Positions 1 to 8,464 of a stretch of DNA of 14,272 nucleotides are shown here, piece by piece. The stretch comes from an uncultured Mucilaginibacter sp. (GTDB taxonomy: Bacteria > Bacteroidota > Bacteroidia > Sphingobacteriales > Sphingobacteriaceae), in the NCBI GenBank assembly GCA_903885865.1, contig CAISKH010000178.1, positions 1-14,272 of the forward strand, written 5' to 3'. Under the pieces are notes generated by a model, which was not told the origin of the DNA, ran no database searches, and was given only the letters and a program-made list of their open reading frames with translations. How positions within the stretch are numbered: position 1 is the stretch's first letter; every line of letters starts with the position of its first letter. The translations under genes were made by a program, and so were the position numbers.

Positions 1-555
1 AATGCCCTCTACAGCTATAAAGGCAGCGTAGGCCCCATGAATTTGCAGGCAGTAAACCCAGCCACAATACCATTGGCTATGGTTAAAATAAATTCGGGGA
101 GTCTTAAAAGGTTTGAGTTTGACATTAAAGCTGATAGTAAGGTATCGGAAGGAAAGGTCACCGTTTTATACAATGATCTTAAAGTAACGCTGTTAAAACC
201 AGACAGCGTTGATAAAAAATTGAAGCGAAAGTTAATAGCGACACTGTTTGCCAATGTATTTATATTGAAGCATAACAATCCGGATGAAGCGGGCGAAATA
301 CCCCGGTCATTTAATGTGATTTATAAGCGGCCTGTATATTCACCTTTTTTTAAAACCGCGTGGCAAACGTTGCTTGCCGGTATAAAACCCGCGGTTGGGT
401 ATGACACCAAAACACAGCAGGCAACCACGGCGAGGATGGCCCAAAGTGTACTCAACAAGCAAAACCGGAAAATAAAAAAAGCATTAAGGATACAAAAACG
501 TGCCGAGCGAAAACAGCAACGTGAGCTAAAAAATCAGCAGAAAGAAATACAGTAG
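1..555 (+). CDS. AsmA-like / DUF748-type envelope protein, C-terminal fragment
   Basis: The reading frame is open from base 1 to a TAG stop at 553-555, giving 184 residues, and the true start lies outside the window. The internal ATG at 37 is probably not the start, because the 12 codons before it continue the same beta-rich pattern. The visible part has alternating strands with a segment reading GKVTVLYNDLKVTLLK, which resembles the end of AsmA/DUF748-family proteins. These are large periplasm-spanning, inner-membrane-anchored proteins linked to lipid transport or outer-membrane homeostasis. About the last 40 residues are a Lys/Arg/Gln-rich, probably helical tail. The family call rests on pattern memory of this C-terminal region only, so the function is tentative. 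The gene converges on sprA, with 24 nt between the two stop codons and no obvious hairpin terminator in between. Confidence 0.6.
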   Translation, partial: NALYSYKGSVGPMNLQAVNPATIPLAMVKINSGSLKRFEFDIKADSKVSEGKVTVLYNDLKVTLLKPDSVDKKLKRKLIATLFANVFILKHNNPDEAGEIPRSFNVIYKRPVYSPFFKTAWQTLLAGIKPAVGYDTKTQQATTARMAQSVLNKQNRKIKKALRIQKRAERKQQRELKNQQKEIQ

Positions 556-579
556 AACAATAGTACCGGCGGACAATGA

Positions 580-3500
580 TTACTGCAGCAACAACTTCAA
601 ATTAATACCAAAATTGGTAAACGAAGTATTAAAAGCCTGTGAGGTGAAGGGCTTGGTGAGGTTTGAATCATAAAACAAATTCAGGTTAAAACGCTGGCTT
701 ATGCTGTAATCTATAGATGGCCGGTAGGTAAGATTTTGTGCACCTGATGATACCTGCGCGGCGGTTACATCTGCCTGGTATATTAATGTTTTATTGTTCC
801 TTAAGGAGAAATCAAGCTTAAAATTAATATCATTTTTCAATATAAAGTTACTAAATAACCCGAACGGGAACCTGAAATCTTTGGTTTTGTAGCCAAAGCC
901 AAACGTTACATTATCTTCCTCTTGCTGGGTAAGCTGGCTGTTCAGCAGGCTCAGGCTTAATGACCGGCTTTGCTTATATTCAAAATTAGCGGTCATGTTG
1001 TTTTTAAACCGTATATCCACACCTACCAGGGGCACAAACATTTCCAGGATGGTGATCTGCGAAAACTGGTACTGGGGCAGAAAATCATTATTAGCATCCC
1101 TTGAGCTCGCCGCACCACCGGTTTCCCGGTATTGCAATAAAGTGTTATAACCGTTTACAATATAGGATGACTGATAACCATGCCGCAGATTAAATGAGTC
1201 GAACAAATCCTGGAAAAACGGGATACGGCTCAGGCCGCCGTAATCTATCTGCCAGTTAGGGATGGATATACCCGGAAACTGGCCCAGGCTTGCACCCGAA
1301 ACGCTTTTCCCTGTATAGGCCGCCAGGAAGGCCGGCACCAGCACATTTTGCGAGTTAGGACCATACCCGTCGGCATACCCGTTGGCCACTCCGGATGAAT
1401 TTGGGTTGGTCTTTCCCAATCTTTGTGAAATTGTGGTTCGGTTATCCAAAAAGGTTTGAAAAGGCTTCGAAGTATTATTAACCCCGCTTTCTTTTGAAAA
1501 TGCTGTAGCGAGCGAAAAATAAGAAACGCTGTAATCGCCCGTAGTTGTCGGCGACAGGTTTTCAAAATCATTCGAGCCGCTTAAATATTTAAAATTAGTT
1601 TGATAAGAATGATCTTCCGTTCTAAACGCGGTTAACTGTATACGCAATAAAGGTATGGGTTCAAGGCTCGCGCGCAGGTTAAGGACTTCTTTAAACGTTT
1701 TCACATATAGCTGGTTTTGCAGAGTGTCGGCTGATATCCAGCCGCGCGTCACCGCCATATTGCGTATATCGGCCTGGCTTCCTAATAAAAAACCCAAACC
1801 CGGTGAAGAATAACTCAAATCTTCGCCAAATAAATTTGACTGAGGCAAATAACCAGGTAAGAATGTGCCCTCGGTACGGGTGTACGATGCAGTTATACTT
1901 TTAATACCGGTTATAAAAGTTAATAGAAATTTGCTTAACCCCTCGCTCTTTTCAATGTTTGCCTGCCTTAACGAAGGTATTTTATTATATAAAGTAATAA
2001 AATTAAGCGATGGATCCAATTGTATAGTACGCGCATTTTGTATGCTGTTGCCCACATTAAACTGGGGGTTGCCGATTGAAAATTCAGGGGCGGCCTGCCA
2101 GTTAAAGTTGGTGCTGTAACTTGCTTTTAATGATGTCCATTCCATTCCCGGTATTTTGTTTAACGGTACCGTATATATCATGTTGATGGTATGGTTATAG
2201 TTGGTGGTGCGCCCCAGCTTGCGTATGTTTTCCCATAGGGTATCAATTTTTAAACCTGTAAGGCGGCCATTGGGCTCATCAACTACTGATAGGTTGGTAG
2301 CATCAATACTCAACGTTAATGATTTGGTAAGGTTCCACCCAAAACCGTAAACGCGTGTTATGTTAAAGGTTTTATTATAGGTTGTTGGTATAAAAACAGG
2401 ATTATTGGGGTCGTTGTTCCTTAAACTGTTTTCTGAGTAAAAACGGTCAAAATTAATACTGAAGTTTAAGCGCGTAGGCGCGAGGCTCAAATTAATATCC
2501 CTTATCAGGGCCAGCATATTATTTTTTATTAATTTTTGAAAAGGGTTAATGTATTTAGGCTGTTGGGTATAATTATAGGCTAATGATGCATGATAAGTTT
2601 TTTCAATATCGCTCTCCGTTGTAAAATCATGGTGCAGGTATTCGGTAAAGGCGTAAGTAGCATTAAAGTTTTCTATATCATATAAGTGCGCGGGCGCCGT
2701 CGCAGCGGTCCTTTCCTTATGCACATTGGTAAAGTTGATGCTTTTGCGCATGGTATAATCTTCGGCGGCGTTTTTTATCGAATCGCGCTGTTGGGTTGAT
2801 GTTGCCCCGCTAAGGGTTTGCTTTAACAAAATATCGGGTTGCGCCGGGTCATATTCGGGCGTATTTACCTGCTGTGAAACATTGATGTAAGTGGGTATCT
2901 TTATGCCGCTTTTTGCCGGGAAAAATTTGCCGATATCCATATTGGCAGAGATATCATAAGATTGGATGTCGTTTAACGACCTATCCTCCAGCTTCGAATC
3001 AAGCGTACCGAACCCGGCGGTGCTTTTACTGCCTGATACTGTAATATTGGCAAAATCAGCCAGTTTAAAATCAGCCCGGCCTACGGCTGCCCACCCGCCT
3101 TTATTATTAAAATCTGTAAGCCGCAGTTCATCAAACCACACTATTGCCGATTTACTTAGGCCGTCGTCAACCCCCGGCGCCGAATTGCCTTTGTAAGGGT
3201 TGCGCACCCCAAGCATAACCGTTCGCAAACGGCTCAGGTCGGGCACACCCAGGATCGTGATCTTGTTACGCCCGTCGGTAAAGGTGAATGGTAAATTTAT
3301 GGGCCAGGGTTGTCCTTTATATTTGGCATTATTACGCGCTATTTTTGCATTGGTTAATATAGACAGGTCAATATCCAGCTGGTTGGCGTCAGGCCATATC
3401 GAATTCGCGTTGGTTGTACCGGGCAGTGTAACGGCCAATGGTATTTCGTATTCATAATAATTGTCCTGGTAATCGGCGCCCAGGCGTATAAACGCGCTAA

Positions 3501-6500
3501 CATCATTATCCTTTAACTGCGATTGATTATTGGCTTCGGCGTGTATAAACATTTGCAGGTGCTTATACTGGCGCAAGTCATTAGAAAAAGTTTTAAATGC
3601 TGCCTGCGAATAACCGTCGGTAAGGTTGGTTACATTTAAAGATAACGACTGCTCGTTTAACTGCGTATTGCTTTGCAGGTTATTATAATCACGCTGCCGT
3701 ATAATTCCCGGCGGCACTACATAAGGTATAGGCACACGGTTACCGTTTTCCTCAATATTTACAGTTTCCACATTGATTACCGAATTATCAAGCGGCGGGT
3801 TAACAAGTGCCGGGTCGGCAATTACATTTAAAGGGTTCTTCTCGGTATTATAGGCCCGCCAATCGCCGCGCACCAATTCTAAAGTGGCAAAACGCAATAT
3901 GGCGGTATCGGCAAAATTGGTCATGAACATCCGCATAAAACGGATGGCCTTAAAATCCTGTATGCCGCCCACTGCCGATGTTGGCTGGCTAATAGGGATA
4001 CGAAACTGGTACCAGGTAGCTGATTGTGTGGTGCCATCGGCCAGTTTAACTTGTGCAGTCACCTTATCATTAACAAAGTTTTGCCCAACTACCAGGTCCT
4101 TGGGCCGAATAGATACTTTGTATTGAAAATATTCGTCATCCTGATTCATGTTGTTATCGCGGTCAATATCCTCCCCATCGGGCAGTGAAGTGTTTGCCGA
4201 AGTTTGCAAACCAAGCAGCGCCTGCGATTGTTCGGCCGTTTTTGAATTGCCTTCATTGCCGTTATACTGGCTGTACCGTTGTAAAATGTCGGCCCTTGCC
4301 TGGTCCAGGTTTGGCCCCAGGTAATACTGGTAATCATCTGATGAGGGGTCGTTGGCAAACGTGGCGGCGGCCTGTGCGCTCACCTTGCTTTTAACCTGCT
4401 GTACAATAGGAGCGTATTTAGCCTGTTCATCCGCATCGCCCAGGCCATCCAAACCAACATCCTGCAACTGGCGCGAGGCAGGGTCGCTATCAAACGCATT
4501 TACAACAGGCTGCGCTTTTGGCACCCTGCCCCAGGCGGTTGTATCAACTGTACTCAAATCGCCATTAACCGGCAAGCCGTTCTCCAAACTTTTTCGCCCG
4601 TCTTTCAATACATCTTCTGATATGCTGCCCAGGTTAAAGTACAGGTCGCCGCCTGTTGATGCCGGTTTTTTAATAAATGGGTCAAGTACCCAGAATTCAA
4701 TGTACTCCACATTTAACGCCTGGAAATCATTGGTTGAGATAGCCCGGTATATACCCCCCCAGCGCGAAGCAGGGTTTTGCAGCGTGCCATCCGTATTAAT
4801 ACCGGTAGTGGTATAGTTATAAGGGCCGCGAACCATGGGATAATAAGCCAGGTCGAGAGTTGATATGGTTAAAGGCTGCCCGGTAACCGATTGTTTGTAA
4901 GGAAACACCTCGGTTTCTAAAACCTGACGGGCATAAGGATTGGATAGCTGCGCCCGCGTAACCGATGTTGTACCGGTATTGGTGTAAAATATAGGGTCGA
5001 TATTATAAAACGCTAATCGCGCCCTATTAAAACCATAGGCCAAATTATTAAATAGTTGCGACTCGGGGAAAAGCTGCGGCGTAGCCGAAATTTGCCAGGT
5101 ATTTGCGCTCTTAACATCAATTACCGACTGGCTGTTCTCAAAATCATCAAGGTATGAAGTTCCGCTCTTTGAACCCGCATAATTGAGCGCACCCGGGCTG
5201 CCGGGCAATAGTTCGGCCAATTCGCCGCTAAAATTTACCGACGACGGCACCTTGGTATGAATAAAAGGTATTTTATCCACCAAGCGGGTAAGCAAGCGTG
5301 ACGACGACGAATAATTTGCATCAACACCCCATATGGTGTTTGAAATAGACTCCTGCCCTATTGCTTCATTTTGCGATATAGGTTGTTCTGTAAGGTGCAT
5401 TACCGTACCGCCCAATGTAAGTTTTGGGCTTACTGTATAGTCGAATCTGGCGCCGTATAATGACTTTTGCTGAATGCCGAAAAGCTCGTTATTTTCTAAA
5501 TTAACGGTAATAGGCTGACCTGATGAAAGTATGGCCGTATTAATTACATTGAGGCGTCCGGAGCTGTAATCAATGGTATAATCAGTACCCTCAACTAACT
5601 TTGAGGCCCCTGCCGATACAATTACCGAACCCTGGGGAATGTTAATGGCATTGAGCTGGTAGATGCCGCCCCCCCCCTGCGAACTATAGGTGCCCTTAAT
5701 AGTATAGCGGTTAAACTGCGGGAAAAACTGTTGTGCTACGGTTTTGGTTGAATCGTACAGTTGCTGGTAAACATACCGGTTGATCAGGGCCGTTTCGCCG
5801 GGGTTAAATTGTTTGGCCAGGTCAGACCCAAATGGCTCCAGTACCGGGAATATGATACGCCCGTTTTGCGGATCAATAGTTATACCCGGTAAAAAGTCAA
5901 AGTACCCGTCAGGCTGCTTCTCCTGTTTCTCGTCCAGGTTATCTAACCCTGTTAATTGCAGCCATAGTTTGCTTTTGGTGTTCTGCCCCTCTTCCATTAT
6001 GGGTTTATCAATGCCCGACTTATCGTCGAGCCGGGCTATTGTCAATTTAAAACCCGTTGGGCTAACCTGGAAGGCATTTAGCGAATAAATATTTTTCATC
6101 ATTAGCTTCCACGTAGGCAGGTTGGTTTTTAATATGGTATTTTTAAGTAATTTCAAATAAAGCACTTTTGGCGTTGTTGGGTCGACAGGGATATCGCTCG
6201 AAAATTCACCAACCTGATATTGTTTCCCGTTTACACTGTACTGGTAAGCTACCGCCAGTACTTCATCATTATTTAAAGGATAGTTAAGTGATATATAACC
6301 TAACTGCGGGTTCAACGTAAACTCGTTCGATTTTAATTTGCGGGCATACGTTAGCTTGGCATAGTTATCTGAACCGCCATGGGCAGCAAAGTATGTGATG
6401 ATCGAATTGGAGGCATCATTGGTTAAGCGTGCGTTTGGCGGCAAGTTATTTAACAGAGAGTTTGATTGATCGGTAAAACCGGGGCCCTTAAAACCCGCCG

Positions 6501-7644
6501 GGAGGCCCGAAAAACCCGCTCCCCCCTGTATTTGGGCCGTATTGTAGGGCGCGTTTTCACCCAGATCCATAAAACCTACCACATCGCGCGAGTCGGCAGT
6601 TGAGTTGTTGCGGTTAGTGGTCCATACCTCAATTTTTGTAATATTTATGTTTGAACTGATGATAGGGATATTTGCCAGCGCCTTGTTATAGTTATTTCGG
6701 AAATACTGCGACAGGAAATAATGCTTATTGGCTTCATAATCTGCAGCGGTTGCAGAAAAAGTACCTTGTTGCCCCTGGTTGCTTATGGTTATTGTTTTTG
6801 ATTGCGAACGCTGCTGCGATAAAATGGTGGTCACATTTAGTTTGCCGAACTTCAGTTTTGCTTTTACACCAAACAGTGCCTGTGTGCCCGTAATTAATGT
6901 TGTGTTTAAAGGCATGCTCACCGTACCTGCCTGTATTTCCTGTATGATCTCGTCAGGGTGGCCCAAATAATCCAGTTTTACCTGGTTATCAAACTGAAAC
7001 TGGGCATCGGTATTATAATTGGTAACGATCTTTAATTTATCGCCAATATCTCCCGTTAAATTAAGCTGTATATGCTGGTCAAAATTAAAATTGAACTGCT
7101 GACGCTGTTTGGTATTGAATAACGGGTTTTCATTGTCGTTGATCTGCCCGGTCATCACCGCCTCTGCCGAACCCTGCGGCCTTATAGCAATCAGGGAACT
7201 TCCGAATATTCTTTCAAAAGTTTGGCTGTGCACATTTATCGGGGGTATAAAACCCGGTTGCTGCTGCTGGTAAGCATAATTGTCGGCCAGCTTTTTAAAG
7301 TAATCGCGCTTTTCGCCAATCTGCATTAAGTGCAGATACTCGGTAAACGTAAGATACACCGGGGGGCGGTACAGTAAATTGCCTATGCGCTCATAAAGTA
7401 CATATTGGTTGGTTGCCGCGTCATATTCAACGGTACGCGTTACGCCAAACGGGGGCGGGTCAAAAATACCTTCACGCAATAACTCATTTCTTGATCCTGT
7501 ATAATTATAAGGGACTTTAACAGTTACTGAATCCTTTTTAAGGGCGGGCGCGGGCTTTTGTTGTGCAAAAGCATTTCCTATCCCCCAAAATGCAGAAACA
7601 AATATTAGGGCTATAAGAAATTTATTAGTAAAATTCCCTGTCAC
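580..7644 (-). CDS. sprA: SprA/Sov, type IX secretion outer-membrane translocon
   Basis: This 2354-residue protein has the size of known SprA proteins (about 2400 residues in Flavobacterium). SprA forms the very large outer-membrane beta-barrel through which type IX cargo proteins exit; many species also need it for gliding. Residues 1-27 form a signal peptide: a basic start, a hydrophobic core (FLIALIFVSAFWGI) and an AFA cleavage site before QQ. The N-terminal SprA_N-type region follows, then a long series of alternating amphipathic strands up to the end (NFGINLKLLLQ). A SprA-typical acidic motif, LPDGEDIDRDNN, lies at residues 1154-1165 and could bind a cation. There is no C-terminal sorting domain, as expected for the channel itself. 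The start is GTG: an in-frame TGA lies two codons upstream, and the next methionine lies far beyond the signal peptide. The gene begins 23 nt after the ruvA stop, so cotranscription with ruvA is likely. The frame is intact despite a nine-base G tract near residue 657. Confidence 0.96.
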   Translation of the reverse strand: MTGNFTNKFLIALIFVSAFWGIGNAFAQQKPAPALKKDSVTVKVPYNYTGSRNELLREGIFDPPPFGVTRTVEYDAATNQYVLYERIGNLLYRPPVYLTFTEYLHLMQIGEKRDYFKKLADNYAYQQQQPGFIPPINVHSQTFERIFGSSLIAIRPQGSAEAVMTGQINDNENPLFNTKQRQQFNFNFDQHIQLNLTGDIGDKLKIVTNYNTDAQFQFDNQVKLDYLGHPDEIIQEIQAGTVSMPLNTTLITGTQALFGVKAKLKFGKLNVTTILSQQRSQSKTITISNQGQQGTFSATAADYEANKHYFLSQYFRNNYNKALANIPIISSNINITKIEVWTTNRNNSTADSRDVVGFMDLGENAPYNTAQIQGGAGFSGLPAGFKGPGFTDQSNSLLNNLPPNARLTNDASNSIITYFAAHGGSDNYAKLTYARKLKSNEFTLNPQLGYISLNYPLNNDEVLAVAYQYSVNGKQYQVGEFSSDIPVDPTTPKVLYLKLLKNTILKTNLPTWKLMMKNIYSLNAFQVSPTGFKLTIARLDDKSGIDKPIMEEGQNTKSKLWLQLTGLDNLDEKQEKQPDGYFDFLPGITIDPQNGRIIFPVLEPFGSDLAKQFNPGETALINRYVYQQLYDSTKTVAQQFFPQFNRYTIKGTYSSQGGGGIYQLNAINIPQGSVIVSAGASKLVEGTDYTIDYSSGRLNVINTAILSSGQPITVNLENNELFGIQQKSLYGARFDYTVSPKLTLGGTVMHLTEQPISQNEAIGQESISNTIWGVDANYSSSSRLLTRLVDKIPFIHTKVPSSVNFSGELAELLPGSPGALNYAGSKSGTSYLDDFENSQSVIDVKSANTWQISATPQLFPESQLFNNLAYGFNRARLAFYNIDPIFYTNTGTTSVTRAQLSNPYARQVLETEVFPYKQSVTGQPLTISTLDLAYYPMVRGPYNYTTTGINTDGTLQNPASRWGGIYRAISTNDFQALNVEYIEFWVLDPFIKKPASTGGDLYFNLGSISEDVLKDGRKSLENGLPVNGDLSTVDTTAWGRVPKAQPVVNAFDSDPASRQLQDVGLDGLGDADEQAKYAPIVQQVKSKVSAQAAATFANDPSSDDYQYYLGPNLDQARADILQRYSQYNGNEGNSKTAEQSQALLGLQTSANTSLPDGEDIDRDNNMNQDDEYFQYKVSIRPKDLVVGQNFVNDKVTAQVKLADGTTQSATWYQFRIPISQPTSAVGGIQDFKAIRFMRMFMTNFADTAILRFATLELVRGDWRAYNTEKNPLNVIADPALVNPPLDNSVINVETVNIEENGNRVPIPYVVPPGIIRQRDYNNLQSNTQLNEQSLSLNVTNLTDGYSQAAFKTFSNDLRQYKHLQMFIHAEANNQSQLKDNDVSAFIRLGADYQDNYYEYEIPLAVTLPGTTNANSIWPDANQLDIDLSILTNAKIARNNAKYKGQPWPINLPFTFTDGRNKITILGVPDLSRLRTVMLGVRNPYKGNSAPGVDDGLSKSAIVWFDELRLTDFNNKGGWAAVGRADFKLADFANITVSGSKSTAGFGTLDSKLEDRSLNDIQSYDISANMDIGKFFPAKSGIKIPTYINVSQQVNTPEYDPAQPDILLKQTLSGATSTQQRDSIKNAAEDYTMRKSINFTNVHKERTAATAPAHLYDIENFNATYAFTEYLHHDFTTESDIEKTYHASLAYNYTQQPKYINPFQKLIKNNMLALIRDINLSLAPTRLNFSINFDRFYSENSLRNNDPNNPVFIPTTYNKTFNITRVYGFGWNLTKSLTLSIDATNLSVVDEPNGRLTGLKIDTLWENIRKLGRTTNYNHTINMIYTVPLNKIPGMEWTSLKASYSTNFNWQAAPEFSIGNPQFNVGNSIQNARTIQLDPSLNFITLYNKIPSLRQANIEKSEGLSKFLLTFITGIKSITASYTRTEGTFLPGYLPQSNLFGEDLSYSSPGLGFLLGSQADIRNMAVTRGWISADTLQNQLYVKTFKEVLNLRASLEPIPLLRIQLTAFRTEDHSYQTNFKYLSGSNDFENLSPTTTGDYSVSYFSLATAFSKESGVNNTSKPFQTFLDNRTTISQRLGKTNPNSSGVANGYADGYGPNSQNVLVPAFLAAYTGKSVSGASLGQFPGISIPNWQIDYGGLSRIPFFQDLFDSFNLRHGYQSSYIVNGYNTLLQYRETGGAASSRDANNDFLPQYQFSQITILEMFVPLVGVDIRFKNNMTANFEYKQSRSLSLSLLNSQLTQQEEDNVTFGFGYKTKDFRFPFGLFSNFILKNDINFKLDFSLRNNKTLIYQADVTAAQVSSGAQNLTYRPSIDYSISQRFNLNLFYDSNLTKPFTSQAFNTSFTNFGINLKLLLQ

Positions 7645-7667
7645 AGTTCAAGTTAAAATAAGCGTAA

Positions 7668-8252
7668 TTATAAACTTTTTAAAGCAAACTTAATAAGCTG
7701 TTCAACAGTTAAAGTATCGCCGTTCTTATTTATTTCCTGTTCTAATACTTTTTCGGCTATGTTACGGGCAAAGCCAAGCATAACCAGCGCGGCCAGTGCC
7801 TCCTCTTTAACGGTTTTATTTGCCGGGGCCGTATTTAATGTTTCACTGCCTTCTTTACGTAATTTATCCTGGAGTTCTAAAATAACGCGCTGCGCCGATT
7901 TTGGCCCGATGCCTTTAATGCGCTGTATCAAAGAAACATTACCGCTAATAATTGCCGCCTGTATCTCGACAGGAGTAACCGACGACAGCATCATTCGCCC
8001 CGTATTTGGCCCTATTCCGGGTATTGATATTAAATGTAAAAACAGCCTGCGTTCACCTTCATCGGCAAAACCATACAGCGTATGTGCGTCTTCCTTTACA
8101 TGCAGCCATGTAAACAACTTGCACCGCTCAGTATTAGTTAGCAGCGAGTATGTATTTAAGGAGATATTGATATGATAACCCACACCGCCGGCATCTATCA
8201 CCACATAAGCAGGACTTTTAAAAACTAATCTTCCATCAATATAAGCGTACAT
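7668..8252 (-). CDS. ruvA: Holliday junction branch migration protein RuvA
   Basis: RuvA forms tetramers that clamp a Holliday junction and load the RuvB motor for branch migration in recombinational repair. The 194-residue product has the usual three parts. An OB-fold domain spans about 1-62 and carries the acidic-pin pair E54-D55 in the conserved context KEDAHTLYGF. Two helix-hairpin-helix motifs follow (around 74-91 with IPGIGPNTG, and around 109-126 with IKGIGPKSAQR). A flexible linker leads to a C-terminal RuvB-binding domain (about 148-194). I chose the ATG at 8252, giving MYAYIDGRL, because RuvA proteins begin with this strand. The frame runs on upstream to a TTG at 8306, but those 18 extra residues are encoded largely by a heptanucleotide repeat and match nothing in the family. 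The gene lies downstream of maeB and directly upstream of sprA. ruvB and ruvC are not in the window. No convincing promoter was seen in the spacer. Confidence 0.95.
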   Translation of the reverse strand: MYAYIDGRLVFKSPAYVVIDAGGVGYHINISLNTYSLLTNTERCKLFTWLHVKEDAHTLYGFADEGERRLFLHLISIPGIGPNTGRMMLSSVTPVEIQAAIISGNVSLIQRIKGIGPKSAQRVILELQDKLRKEGSETLNTAPANKTVKEEALAALVMLGFARNIAEKVLEQEINKNGDTLTVEQLIKFALKSL

Positions 8253-8261
8253 GTTATTTGA

Positions 8262-8292
8262 GGTAAAAGGTAAAAGGTAAAAGGTAAAAGGT
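8262..8292. repeat. Heptanucleotide tandem array GGTAAAA, about 4.4 copies
   Basis: Four perfect copies of GGTAAAA (8262-8289) are followed by a partial GGT. On the ruvA sense strand this reads as TTTTACC repeats and ends 9 nt before the ruvA ATG, so it occupies the translation initiation region of the message. A change of one unit would shift any upstream spacing by 7 nt. It would also change the frame of the TTG-initiated extension of ruvA, although that extension is probably not used. The next stretch, 8293-8373, is AT-rich with no gene or clear promoter. Confidence 0.9.
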
Positions 8293-8373
8293 TTTAATAC
8301 CTGCAAACCTCAATACTTTACTACTGTTAAAATTCATACTATTTACAATTAACTTTACTCTCCCCAAAAACCT

Positions 8374-8464
8374 CACTAATCACTAATCACTAATCACTAA
8401 TCACTAATCTCTAATCTCTAATCTCTAATCTCTAATCTCTAATCTCTAATCTCTAATCTCTAAT
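8374..8464. repeat. Heptanucleotide tandem array, 13 copies in two variant blocks
   Basis: Five copies of CACTAAT (8374-8408) are followed without interruption or phase change by eight copies of CTCTAAT (8409-8464), 91 bp in all and perfect within each block. On the maeB-ruvA sense strand this reads as ATTAGAG x8 and then ATTAGTG x5. The first transcribed copy starts inside the last sense codon of maeB and supplies its TAG stop. Because the unit is 7 nt and carries TAG on one strand and TAA on the other, any three copies close all six reading frames. The block structure suggests expansion by replication slippage from two founder units that differ at one base. There are no spacers, so it is not a CRISPR array. 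Confidence 0.95.

Noticed and set aside
4754..4760. Seven-base C run in sprA as a possible frameshift
   Set aside because: The SprA frame continues normally on both sides, so there is no evidence of a frameshift here.
4352..4816. Open frame of 154 codons on the plus strand opposite sprA
   Set aside because: It is antisense to an intact, family-typical SprA region, and its translation is a low-information Ser/Pro/Cys-rich sequence without domain features.
8253..8306. 18-residue N-terminal extension of RuvA from a TTG start
   Set aside because: RuvA proteins begin at the strand MYAYIDGRL. The extension is mostly translated heptanucleotide repeat and uses a rare start codon.
8374..8464. CRISPR-like repetitive array
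   Set aside because: The units are 7 bp and directly adjacent, with no spacers and no cas genes, so this is a simple tandem repeat.
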